This document shows positions 1-5,902 of a stretch of DNA of 6,607 bases, in pieces. Each line of letters opens with the position of its first letter. Position 1 is the stretch's first letter. Both the position numbers and the translations under genes were made by a program. The stretch comes from Nanobdellati archaeon (lineage in GTDB: Archaea; B1Sed10-29; WALL01; WAMD01), in the NCBI GenBank assembly GCA_015522495.1, contig WAMD01000007.1, positions 1 through 6,607 on the forward strand, in the 5' to 3' direction. The notes beneath the pieces were generated by a model. It ran no database searches and was not told the DNA's origin. It saw nothing but the letters and a program-made list of their open reading frames with translations.

Positions 1-1428
1 GGTAAGAAGAGTGGAAAAGCCAGAAAGGAGAAAGCTAAAAAGAAGCCCACAAAAACAGTGAGGGCTGTTAAGAAGGCTAAGAAGGTTAAAGAGAAGAAAA
101 AGGGAAGAGAGAGTAAGAAGACTAGTGCGAAAAAGAAAGCCAAGGGAGTAAGAAAGAAGAAAGAAAAGAAAAGGGAAAGGAAGGTTGTGAAAAGAGGGAG
201 AAGAGAAGATTTCAACGAAGAAATCGTTATAACTAAGATAGAGCCGTCAAACATATCAGAGGAAATCGAAGAGAAAGAGGGAAAAATAATAATAGATGAT
301 TCAAAGTTTAAAGAAGCAAAGACTAAGCCTCTTGAGGAGAAAGAGGAAAAAACTAATACAGATAAAGGAGACGTATTTCCAACTGAGACAACCCACAAAC
401 CAATAGCCCCAGAGGTCCAACCAGTCAAACAACGCCAAGTAGATGAAACGCCAAGCAAAACAAAACAAGAATATGAACATGAACACGCCCATGGAGAAAA
501 ACCAAAGACAGGCCTAAGATGTCCAGAATGTGGGTCAACAAACCTAAGATGGGACTATGAAAGAGGAGAACTTGTATGTGAAGATTGCTGGACTATAGTG
601 GAAGAAAGCTTGATTGATTTTGGTCCAGAGTGGAGAGCATTTGATTCTTACCAAAAAACAAAGAGGCAAAGAACTGGCTCACCTGTAAAATACACCAAAC
701 CGAATAAAGGCCTCGTGACAGAAATAGATAGGTATAACAGAGACATACGAGGAACCAAGTTATCACCCCAAGCAGCTAGCCAGATGGGCAGACTGAGAAA
801 ATGGCATAGGAGGTCCAGCGTGTCTAGTTCCATAGAAAGAAACCTAACCATTGCACTGGGAGACTTGGACAGGATAGCATCATACCTAGGATTACCCGCG
901 AACATAAAAGAAGCCGCAGCTTTGCTCTACAGAAAGGCAGTGGAGAAAGGACTTATAAGGGGAAGACTTATTGAAAGCGTTGTGGCCGCTGTCGTGTACA
1001 TGGTGTGCAGGCAGTATGGGATACCTAGGACGCTAGATGAGATAACAGAAGTATCCCAAGTTTCAAAAAAGGAAATAGGGAGAACGTACAGGTTCCTCAA
1101 GAAAGAGTTGTATGTAGATGTGCCTCTGACAAATCCAGTATATTATGTGCCTAGATTTGCCAGTGCACTAGGACTAAGTGGGAAGGTTCAAGAAAAAGCT
1201 AAAGAGATACTGCAAGAAGCGATAAGCAAGGGTCTTATATCTGGGAGGGGCCCAACCGGAGTTGCAGCTGCAGCTGTTTACATAGCGAGTGTTATGACAG
1301 GTGAAAGAAGGACGCAGAAAGAGGTTGCAGAGGTGGCGGGGGTTACAGAAGTTACAATAAGGAATAGGTACAGAGAACTAAAGAGAGAACTTGGTCTGGC
1401 AATAAGTGGAGAGGATGACGAGGAATAA
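1..1428 (+). CDS. tfb: Transcription initiation factor B (TFB/TFIIB), 5'-partial, with lysine-rich N-terminal extension
   Basis: Archaeal TFB binds the TBP-TATA complex and the BRE and recruits RNA polymerase. Residues are numbered here from the GTG at 58. The zinc ribbon is C155-x2-C158-x15-C174-x2-C177, followed by the B-reader/linker (about 186-250, including RLRKWHRR) and two cyclin-like repeats (about 255-345 and 350-450). The second repeat ends with a helix-turn-helix around [21 protein letters not shown], the usual BRE-contacting part. The tail is acidic (GEDDEE). TFB is normally about 300 aa. Here at least 150 extra residues precede the ribbon: about 65 residues that are mostly K/R/A, then an acidic, disordered-looking stretch and a HEHAHG patch. 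The frame has no stop back to base 1 and no in-frame ATG before the core. The GTG at 58 has no Shine-Dalgarno, so the true start is probably off the left edge. TFB identity is secure; the extent of the N-terminus is not. Confidence 0.93.
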   Translation, partial: GKKSGKARKEKAKKKPTKTVRAVKKAKKVKEKKKGRESKKTSAKKKAKGVRKKKEKKRERKVVKRGRREDFNEEIVITKIEPSNISEEIEEKEGKIIIDDSKFKEAKTKPLEEKEEKTNTDKGDVFPTETTHKPIAPEVQPVKQRQVDETPSKTKQEYEHEHAHGEKPKTGLRCPECGSTNLRWDYERGELVCEDCWTIVEESLIDFGPEWRAFDSYQKTKRQRTGSPVKYTKPNKGLVTEIDRYNRDIRGTKLSPQAASQMGRLRKWHRRSSVSSSIERNLTIALGDLDRIASYLGLPANIKEAAALLYRKAVEKGLIRGRLIESVVAAVVYMVCRQYGIPRTLDEITEVSQVSKKEIGRTYRFLKKELYVDVPLTNPVYYVPRFASALGLSGKVQEKAKEILQEAISKGLISGRGPTGVAAAAVYIASVMTGERRTQKEVAEVAGVTEVTIRNRYRELKRELGLAISGEDDEE

Positions 1429-1431
1429 AGG

Positions 1432-1743
1432 TCAAATCCCTGAAACAACCCCTTTTACTACTTTTAAACTCCTAGTTGTGACGCAAACATCCTCGCCTAA
1501 TTCAGATTTCAATGCTTTTTCAATCCAACTGCCAATAGTGGCATATTGAACTCCTGCTTTCTTGAACATTATTATGTCGCTGTGCTTCCCGTAAATCCCA
1601 ATAAATCTGACGTTTGCCTTATGCGCAAATTCCACTCTCTTGAGTAGCCTTCTAATCTGGGAACTACTAATGTTCTTCCTCCCAAACATATTCAAACCTT
1701 TTACAAAAGCTATTCCAATCTTACCAGAGTCAAGCATTGTCAT
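1432..1743 (-). CDS. Short DUF1697-like protein (first half of the family only)
   Basis: This 103-aa protein starts at the ATG at 1743; an ATG at 1737 and a TTG at 1749 are alternatives. Three landmarks match my memory of DUF1697 (PF08002). They are a first strand leading into FVKGLNMFGRKN (family: LLRGINVGGKN), a later NVRFIGIYG segment (family: NVRTYIQSG), and a final helix-strand of the type IEKALKSELGEDVCVTTRS (family: IE.AL...FG.DVPV.VRS). Family members are usually about 170-180 aa with two ferredoxin-like halves, so this one keeps only the first half and stops cleanly, without a sign of decay. The family's biochemical function is unknown to me. The gene converges on tfb with 3 nt between stop codons and is divergent from tmk over a shared TATA element. 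DUF1697 assignment is moderate, made from remembered motifs without an alignment. Confidence 0.62.
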   Translation of the reverse strand: MTMLDSGKIGIAFVKGLNMFGRKNISSSQIRRLLKRVEFAHKANVRFIGIYGKHSDIIMFKKAGVQYATIGSWIEKALKSELGEDVCVTTRSLKVVKGVVSGI

Positions 1744-1762
1744 AACCAAATTACAGCAAAGG

Positions 1763-1773
1763 ATTTAAAATAA
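1763..1773. promoter_or_regulatory. Shared TATA element between DUF1697-like gene and tmk
   Basis: ATTTAAAATAA contains a self-complementary TTTAAA (1764-1769, centre 1766.5). The tmk ATG (1794) lies 27.5 nt to the right, and the minus-strand ATG (1743) lies 23.5 nt to the left. Both distances fit an archaeal TATA box about 26 nt from the transcription start, so both transcripts would be leaderless or nearly so. A purine-rich, BRE-like GCAAAGG precedes the box for tmk. The minus-strand side has no comparable sequence, so tmk is probably the stronger direction. No other TATA-like element was seen in the 50-nt gap. Confidence 0.65.
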
Positions 1774-1793
1774 GCAAGAGTAAAAAATAAACT

Positions 1794-2438
1794 ATGTTCA
1801 TATGCTTTGAAGGTTTAGACTCTAGTGGTAAAGAGACTCAGGCAAAGCTCCTTGTTAAGGCATTAAAGAAAAAGAAATATAAGGTCTTACATCTGGACTT
1901 CCCTAACTACAAAACACCTATAGGAAAGTTAATAAAGAGATTTCTAGAGCACAAAGTGGATATAGACAATGGAACTCTAGCCTTGTTATATGCAGCTGAC
2001 AGAAAATACCATCAAAAGGTCATAAAAAGAGCGCTAGAAGAAGGCAAGATAGTTGTTGTGGATCGGTACATATACTCTAACCTAGCGTATCAAGGAGCGT
2101 TTCCAAACATAAGTGTAAATTGGTTAGCTAGTATAGAATCAGATGTTACATTCCCTGACCTGGTCTTTATGGTCGATATACCTGTAAAGGTTAGCCTTAA
2201 AAGAAAAAAGAAAAAAGATAGATATGAGAGGGATAAAAGGTTCCTTGAAAAGGTTAGGGAGTCATACATTGAGATGGCTAACGGGACTTTAAGGCCGTTT
2301 AGGAGATACGGGGATTACTCGGAGTGGATAATGGTAGATGGGACCAAAGAAATGAAAACAATCCATGAGCAGATACTACAAGATGTCTTGGAGAGAATAC
2401 CTAGAAAAGAGATATTGGAAGAGTTTGAGGAGGGATAA
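1794..2438 (+). CDS. tmk: Thymidylate kinase (dTMP kinase)
   Basis: A 214-aa protein of the usual family length (about 200-215), predicted to phosphorylate dTMP to dTDP with ATP in the cytoplasm for dTTP synthesis. Visible motifs in order: P-loop GLDSSGKET at 7-15; the substrate-site strand LDFPNY (34-39); LLYAADR (64-70), the family's (F/Y)AADR region; VVVDRYIYSNLAYQGA around the catalytic DRY at 90-92; and a very basic LID region at about 136-147 (KRKKKKDRYERD). The ATG at 1794 is chosen because it sits 27.5 nt from the TATA centre, no Shine-Dalgarno precedes it, and the strand-P-loop begins immediately (FICFEGLDSSGK). Transcription is therefore probably leaderless. The gene is first in a two-gene operon with the adenosine-specific kinase, 2 nt downstream. 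The LID is more lysine-rich than usual, otherwise nothing is odd. Confidence 0.93.
   Translation: MFICFEGLDSSGKETQAKLLVKALKKKKYKVLHLDFPNYKTPIGKLIKRFLEHKVDIDNGTLALLYAADRKYHQKVIKRALEEGKIVVVDRYIYSNLAYQGAFPNISVNWLASIESDVTFPDLVFMVDIPVKVSLKRKKKKDRYERDKRFLEKVRESYIEMANGTLRPFRRYGDYSEWIMVDGTKEMKTIHEQILQDVLERIPRKEILEEFEEG
2427..2434 (+). promoter_or_regulatory. Shine-Dalgarno of the adenosine-specific kinase gene
   Basis: GAGGAGGG lies inside the last codons of tmk. Its GGAGG core (2429-2433) is 7 nt before the GTG at 2441, which is good archaeal spacing. It supports GTG as the start and translation from a shared tmk mRNA. Confidence 0.75.
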
Positions 2439-2440
2439 GT

Positions 2441-2926
2441 GTGGAAATAAAAACCATAAAAATCAATCCTGAGACAGGTGTAGAGTCAATAATAGGCCAA
2501 GGTAATTTTTCTCTAAAGACTGTTGATGACATAGCGAGAGTGCTAATGACATCTGCATCGCGCATAAAAGTAGGTGTAGGGATGAATGATGGAGGTATGA
2601 AGATTACAAGGACAAGCGGAAACGACAAAAAACTAGAGAAACTCGCCGGGGAGCTGGCTTACCTAATAGGGGCTGGGCATATATTTGTAGCATTGATAAA
2701 AGACGCTTACCCTATTAACATACTAAATGACCTAAAGCACGTACATGGGGTTTGCAGGATACTCGCAGCCAGCTCAAACCCACTAGAGGTAGTACTCGCG
2801 GAGACAGACCAAGGGAGGTCAGTCATAGGTATAGTCGACGGTTATATGTCAGAAGGGATAGAGGACGAAAGCACAAAGAAAAAAAGAAAAGATATATTAA
2901 AGAAAATTGGGTACCACCTTGGATAG
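2441..2926 (+). CDS. Adenosine-specific kinase (PF04008 family)
   Basis: A 161-aa protein, the usual length for the PF04008 family, whose crystallised Pyrobaculum member was described as an adenosine-specific kinase carrying a phosphorylated histidine. Recognisable blocks: an N-terminal strand EIKTIKINPETGVESIIGQ (2-20); TVDDI (27-31); the TRTSGND segment (56-62); IGAGHIFVALIKDAYPIN (76-93), whose H80 is the best candidate for the modified histidine (inferred, not aligned); VCRILAASSNPLEVVLAET (104-122); QGRSVIGIVDGY (124-135); and a C-terminal basic helix ending KKIGYHLG. From memory, relatives have a His where this protein has Asn22 (GQGNF against GQ-S/A-HF). The start is the GTG at 2441, fixed by the GGAGG motif and by the 2-nt spacing after the tmk stop. 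Pairing with tmk suggests a nucleoside/nucleotide salvage role, but the physiological substrate is not shown by the sequence. Confidence 0.85.
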   Translation: MEIKTIKINPETGVESIIGQGNFSLKTVDDIARVLMTSASRIKVGVGMNDGGMKITRTSGNDKKLEKLAGELAYLIGAGHIFVALIKDAYPINILNDLKHVHGVCRILAASSNPLEVVLAETDQGRSVIGIVDGYMSEGIEDESTKKKRKDILKKIGYHLG

Positions 2927-2997
2927 AATATGTCAGTAACTGATAATCTGTTCAATTTGACCTAGTTTTTTAAATTAGCAATTGATTATATACACAT
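2927..2997. promoter_or_regulatory. Promoter region of the TPR-like gene, with TATA box at 2966-2976
   Basis: TTTTTTAAATT (2966-2976) contains TTTAAA (2969-2974), whose centre is 26.5 nt from the ATG at 2998. No Shine-Dalgarno lies before that ATG, which fits a leaderless mRNA. The T6 run (2966-2971) at the box could also end the tmk operon transcript. Two small inverted repeats are present: TCAGT-A-ACTGA (2933-2943), and TCAATT (2952-2957) with AATTGA (2980-2985) flanking the TATA box. They could be operators but are short enough to be chance. Confidence 0.6.
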
Positions 2998-3702
2998 ATG
3001 ATAAAGCCAAAAGAAAGCCCGAATAAGAGGCTTGTGAAAGAGAAGAGGTTAAAAAATCCTCCAACGCCTGCTAAAAAAGAATTGCCCCCTGTACCTGAGG
3101 GAGACATACTCAGGATAAGCAGTAGAAAAAGTACTCCTATCCTTAAAAGGCCGAAAAGGATGCCAACTAGAAGGCCTGAGGATATTGCCATACCAGAAGA
3201 AAACCTTGAGAGAGTATTAGACGCTTGGAAGAAGAGAATACAAAAAGGAGAAACTCTCACAGAGGAAATAGAAAATATACGAACGGGAATAGAAAGCATA
3301 TCCAGTGTCTTAGACAAAGAAAAGAGGAATAGATTTCTTGATCTTACTCTGTCTGTAATAGATAAAAAAATAAAGGCTAACAATAAAAATCCATACAAAA
3401 TGCAGGAATTACTGGTACTTAGGGCGCTCACTAGAAAGGCGAAGGGGGAACTAGAAGGTGCGTTGAAACACCTGGAGGCAGCGTACAATAAAGTAGACCC
3501 AGAAACAAAGGAGAGAATAGTGAACCCAGAGGTTTCCCATTTATATGCGATGCTATTATTAGAAAACGGAGATTATGAAAAGGCATTAGAACCGTTAAAA
3601 GACTACTCCAAGTTCGTGCTAGACCCTAGAGAAAAAGAGCAGGTAGAAAGCTTGATAAAAGAGATAAAGGATATGCTTGGGATAAGCGATGAAACAGAAT
3701 AA
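2998..3702 (+). CDS. Basic archaeal protein with C-terminal TPR-like repeats
   Basis: A 234-aa predicted soluble protein that I do not recognise as a named family. Residues 1-66 are basic and proline-rich (clusters such as KRPKRMPTRRP at 50-60) and probably disordered. Residues 67-133 look like a helical bundle. Two TPR-like helix pairs follow, at about 135-166 (KAKGELEGALKHLEAAYNKV) and 178-207 (LYAMLLLENGDYEKALEPL), with the typical G-x-[LY]-x-x-AL spacing. A capping helix with acidic end (DETE) closes the protein. No signal peptide, membrane segment or catalytic motif is visible. TPRs suggest a protein-binding scaffold, and the basic tail suggests contact with nucleic acid or ribosome; both are inference. 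The ATG at 2998 is chosen for its 26.5-nt distance from the TATA centre. The gene is monocistronic and converges on the antiporter gene with a 29-nt gap. Confidence 0.78.
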   Translation: MIKPKESPNKRLVKEKRLKNPPTPAKKELPPVPEGDILRISSRKSTPILKRPKRMPTRRPEDIAIPEENLERVLDAWKKRIQKGETLTEEIENIRTGIESISSVLDKEKRNRFLDLTLSVIDKKIKANNKNPYKMQELLVLRALTRKAKGELEGALKHLEAAYNKVDPETKERIVNPEVSHLYAMLLLENGDYEKALEPLKDYSKFVLDPREKEQVESLIKEIKDMLGISDETE

Positions 3703-3731
3703 ACTAAGACAATATTTAATCAGCTAATCAA

Positions 3732-5468
3732 CTACTTAAACCTCCTACCTAACCTCCCACCAACCATATGCATTCTCTTCTTTGTCCTTATACCTTTTTT
3801 TATTTTTTCATAACTTTCCATTGATATCCAGTACCCCTTGCCAGCATACACTATCCCAAGCGCAAAGATAAGCAACGGTAAGATTACATACTCCTTGGCA
3901 AATAACACAGATATCCAACCAAGTAAGATGGACATTATAACGAGAGTAAATCCAGTAAGCAAGTCTGCTAGATAAAACTGCATCCACATCACGTGGTATG
4001 CCTTTAAATCAGGGAACAACGACGGGCCTGCTATCCCAACCAAACGTATTCCCAACCACCTAACCTTCATAACTATACCATATAAAACAGGAATGAGAAA
4101 TGCAATCGCCAAATACCTAAAAATCTCTGCTGACGTGTATCCAAAGATTGTAAACTCTATTTTAGCGCTCATTATTGTAATTAGATAGATAACAGAAAAA
4201 CCAGCAATGAGGTACATGCCCAACACCCTAAAGAAGTTTGTAATTGTCTGGTGCATTTCTCTGCTAGACCTGGCCGCGTGGAACAAGGACCCAGCAAGTG
4301 AAAGCCTCTTACTAGATGGAAGCCTTGCCAAGAACTGGGAAAATGCAGGGGTAAATTCCATTGCATATGGCATTACAAATGCAGTTAGCAGACCCAAAGA
4401 AACTGCTGAATTTAAAATATCTTGGGCGTGGGGGAGATGGAGATTGAATGCAAGAGTGGCGATAATCAATGAAAATTCACCTATCGGGACCATTAAACTT
4501 GATAACTTTGAGGATAAATCAGAACCTAGTCCTAGGAACTGACCGACCAGGCCACACGAGATGTATGTACCCAACACAGAAGTAACTAGAAGCAAGAGGA
4601 TTATTTCAAATGAGATTATACTATTGGGGACAACAAACAACATCCCAACGCTGACAAAAAAGAATGCAGAGAAGAAATCCCTAAACGTGCCTAATTCTTT
4701 TTCTATTAATTCATGGTGCCCCATCCTGGACATTAGATAACCAGCAAGGAACGCCCCAATAGCCGCTGGTAACCCAAAAAAGCTAACAAGGTACGAAAGG
4801 AAAAAGACTATCCCTAAAGCGTAAAGGGATATATGTTTTCTGTACTCAAATCTCTCAATGAATGAAAGGACATACTTGGAATACTCAGATATAACGTAAA
4901 TGAAGACCAGCACTATCGCAACTGACGTCAATATAACAGCGCTTATGCTTCCATTTGAACCGGCAGACCCCAAAACAGCAAGGACAAGGACTGCGGCAAA
5001 ATCTTCCATCAAAAGCATGGTTATGGATATACTAGCCTCTAGCGTCTTCATCTCGTTTTTATCCATCAAGTACTTACCTACTATAGCAGTAGAGCTCATC
5101 ATTATGATAAAGCCCAAGAACGCAGATTCTATAGTTGACAATCCAAATAGCAAACCAACCAAAAAACCTAGTCCAAAGTTTACTGCCATCTTCAAAGGAC
5201 CCAGTATAAAAGCAGCTAGTCCTCCCTCCCTGAGCCTATCAGGATCAAGTTCTAGGCCTATGTAAAAAAGTAACATTATAACTCCTACCTCTGAAAAGAG
5301 CTCCAAAACTTCACTGGACTGAACCCACCCTAATAAAGGACCAACGAGAACACCTGCAAGTATGTACCCTAAAACTGCTGGAAATTTATATCTTTCTAGC
5401 ACCGCTCCTAGGAGCATGGCAACCGCTAAAATGACTCCCATGTCTAGAATCATCTTTTCTGTGATCAT
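3732..5468 (-). CDS. CPA2/Kef-type cation:proton antiporter with extra C-terminal membrane domain
   Basis: A 578-aa integral membrane protein predicted to exchange Na+ or K+ for H+ across the cytoplasmic membrane. The first 380 or so residues form the CPA2 core: opening helix with RYKFPAVLGYILAGVLVGP, the SSTAIV break at about 125-130, an acidic pair E155-D156 (MEDFAAVL) where NapA has DD and KefC relatives have QD, GLPAAIGAFLAGYLMS, FFFVSVGM, and GEFSLIIA at 330-337. A further 160 or so residues hold about four more hydrophobic segments (413-435, 449-467, 501-523, 527-543) and end in a strongly basic tail. No nucleotide-binding RCK/TrkA-N domain is present, though Kef proteins often have one. 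I chose the ATG at 5468: it is 25.5 nt from the TATA centre, whereas the ATG at 5510 would place the TATA box inside the gene. Ion specificity cannot be read from the sequence. Confidence 0.88.
   Translation of the reverse strand: MITEKMILDMGVILAVAMLLGAVLERYKFPAVLGYILAGVLVGPLLGWVQSSEVLELFSEVGVIMLLFYIGLELDPDRLREGGLAAFILGPLKMAVNFGLGFLVGLLFGLSTIESAFLGFIIMMSSTAIVGKYLMDKNEMKTLEASISITMLLMEDFAAVLVLAVLGSAGSNGSISAVILTSVAIVLVFIYVISEYSKYVLSFIERFEYRKHISLYALGIVFFLSYLVSFFGLPAAIGAFLAGYLMSRMGHHELIEKELGTFRDFFSAFFFVSVGMLFVVPNSIISFEIILLLLVTSVLGTYISCGLVGQFLGLGSDLSSKLSSLMVPIGEFSLIIATLAFNLHLPHAQDILNSAVSLGLLTAFVMPYAMEFTPAFSQFLARLPSSKRLSLAGSLFHAARSSREMHQTITNFFRVLGMYLIAGFSVIYLITIMSAKIEFTIFGYTSAEIFRYLAIAFLIPVLYGIVMKVRWLGIRLVGIAGPSLFPDLKAYHVMWMQFYLADLLTGFTLVIMSILLGWISVLFAKEYVILPLLIFALGIVYAGKGYWISMESYEKIKKGIRTKKRMHMVGGRLGRRFK
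3795..3808 (+). terminator. Possible T-tract terminator for the TPR-like gene
   Basis: T7-A-T6 on the plus strand lies about 92 nt past the stop of the TPR-like gene. Archaeal RNA polymerase terminates at T-rich tracts without needing a hairpin. The tract is the complement of lysine codons in the antiporter's C-terminal KIKKG, so it may be only a coding by-product. It is the strongest T-run downstream of this gene. Confidence 0.35.
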
Positions 5469-5490
5469 CAATGAGATTACTCTGGAATGA

Positions 5491-5498
5491 TTTAAATA
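5491..5498. promoter_or_regulatory. Shared TATA box between antiporter and histone-fold genes
   Basis: TTTAAATA has a palindromic TTTAAA core (5491-5496, centre 5493.5). The antiporter ATG (5468) is 25.5 nt to the left. To the right, a GTG at 5522 is 28.5 nt away and a GTG at 5531 is 37.5 nt away. A BRE-like A-rich sequence flanks each side: CAAAAGTA read toward the antiporter and GGAATGA read toward the histone-fold gene. Promoters in both directions therefore look usable from one box. Confidence 0.65.
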
Positions 5499-5520
5499 CT
5501 TTTGAGACATTAATCTCTAC

Positions 5521-5526
5521 GGTGAT
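5521..5526 (+). promoter_or_regulatory. Shine-Dalgarno GGTGAT before the histone-fold gene
   Basis: GGTGAT matches the common archaeal ribosome-binding motif and lies 4 nt before the GTG at 5531. This favours 5531 as the start, on a very short leader beginning near 5520. The GTG inside the motif itself (5522) is in frame, so a leaderless start three codons earlier is also possible. Confidence 0.5.
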
Positions 5527-5530
5527 AAAA

Positions 5531-5899
5531 GTGGAAGAGAAGGAAGCAGAGAAAAAAATGGTAGCAGAAGGAACAGAAGAAGAACCCACAGAAGAAGGAT
5601 TACCGTTCCCAAACGCTAGAGTGGTCGCAATTATGAGGAAATACTTAGCCCACGATAAAATGATAAAGAGTGAAGTAAAAAAAGCAATGAACAGGTTCCT
5701 AGAACAAGTAGTTGCAGACGTTTGCAAGAGAATGGACCAGTACCCGTATGCAATGGTAGACTACTGGATGTTCGAGAAAGCTATAGAACCGTATGGTAAA
5801 GTAAAGGTACTTGGAGAAGAGAAGGAAAGGGTGATAAAGCACTTGGAGACTATGAGAACAGATGTTGAGGCGTTAATAAGGGATATAAAGAACGTCTAA
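5531..5899 (+). CDS. Histone-fold protein with acidic N-tail and coiled-coil-like C-tail
   Basis: A 122-aa protein (125 aa if started at GTG 5522). Residues 1-22 are strongly acidic and probably disordered. Residues 24-88 read as a histone fold: GLPFPNARVVAIMRK (helix 1, compare LPIAP-x-GRIIK of HMf histones), a long helix 2 at about 44-70 (IKSEVKKAMNRFLEQVVADV), and a short helix 3 at about 74-87 (MVDYWMFEKAIEPY). Residues 93-120 form a charged, amphipathic helix (EEKERVIKHLETMRTDVEAL) with coiled-coil character. Canonical archaeal histones are only about 65-70 aa, so both tails are additions. The fold suggests DNA binding as a dimer or a subunit of a chromatin/NF-Y-like complex, but I cannot see the standard HMf DNA-contact residues clearly. 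An in-frame extension back to the ATG at 5471 is unlikely because it runs through the TATA box. The gene converges on the next with a 3-nt gap. Confidence 0.7.
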   Translation: MEEKEAEKKMVAEGTEEEPTEEGLPFPNARVVAIMRKYLAHDKMIKSEVKKAMNRFLEQVVADVCKRMDQYPYAMVDYWMFEKAIEPYGKVKVLGEEKERVIKHLETMRTDVEALIRDIKNV

Positions 5900-5902
5900 T
5901 CT

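Noticed and set aside
58..60. GTG as the start of tfb
   Set aside because: No Shine-Dalgarno or TATA precedes it, and the same lysine-rich coding pattern continues upstream to base 1 without a stop.
301..905. Two minus-strand open frames (301-492, 648-905) within tfb
   Set aside because: They lie antisense to clear TFB coding sequence, have no promoter or ribosome-binding signal, and their proteins are low-complexity or unlike anything known.
2401..2943. Open frames 2401-2628 (-) and 2752-2943 (+) over the adenosine-specific kinase gene
   Set aside because: They overlap a well-matched gene in other frames and show no features of their own.
2970..3488. Hydrophobic 172-aa minus-strand frame antisense to the TPR-like gene
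   Set aside because: Antisense of lysine-rich codons gives Phe/Leu/Ser runs that mimic membrane proteins; the plus strand has promoter, start and repeats.
4181..5265. Open frames 4181-4366 (-), 4207-4542 (+) and 4900-5265 (+) within the antiporter
   Set aside because: All are shadows of a strongly supported membrane protein gene; no start signals or recognisable domains.
5469..5510. A start of the antiporter at the ATG at 5510
   Set aside because: It would put the only TATA box inside the gene and add 14 polar residues before the first helix; the ATG at 5468 is at ideal leaderless distance.
5471..5530. In-frame extension of the histone-fold gene to the ATG at 5471
   Set aside because: It crosses the TATA box and the added residues have no histone-like or tail-like character.
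5386..5727. 113-aa minus-strand frame across the antiporter/histone-fold divergent region
   Set aside because: It runs through the shared promoter and antisense to the histone-fold gene.
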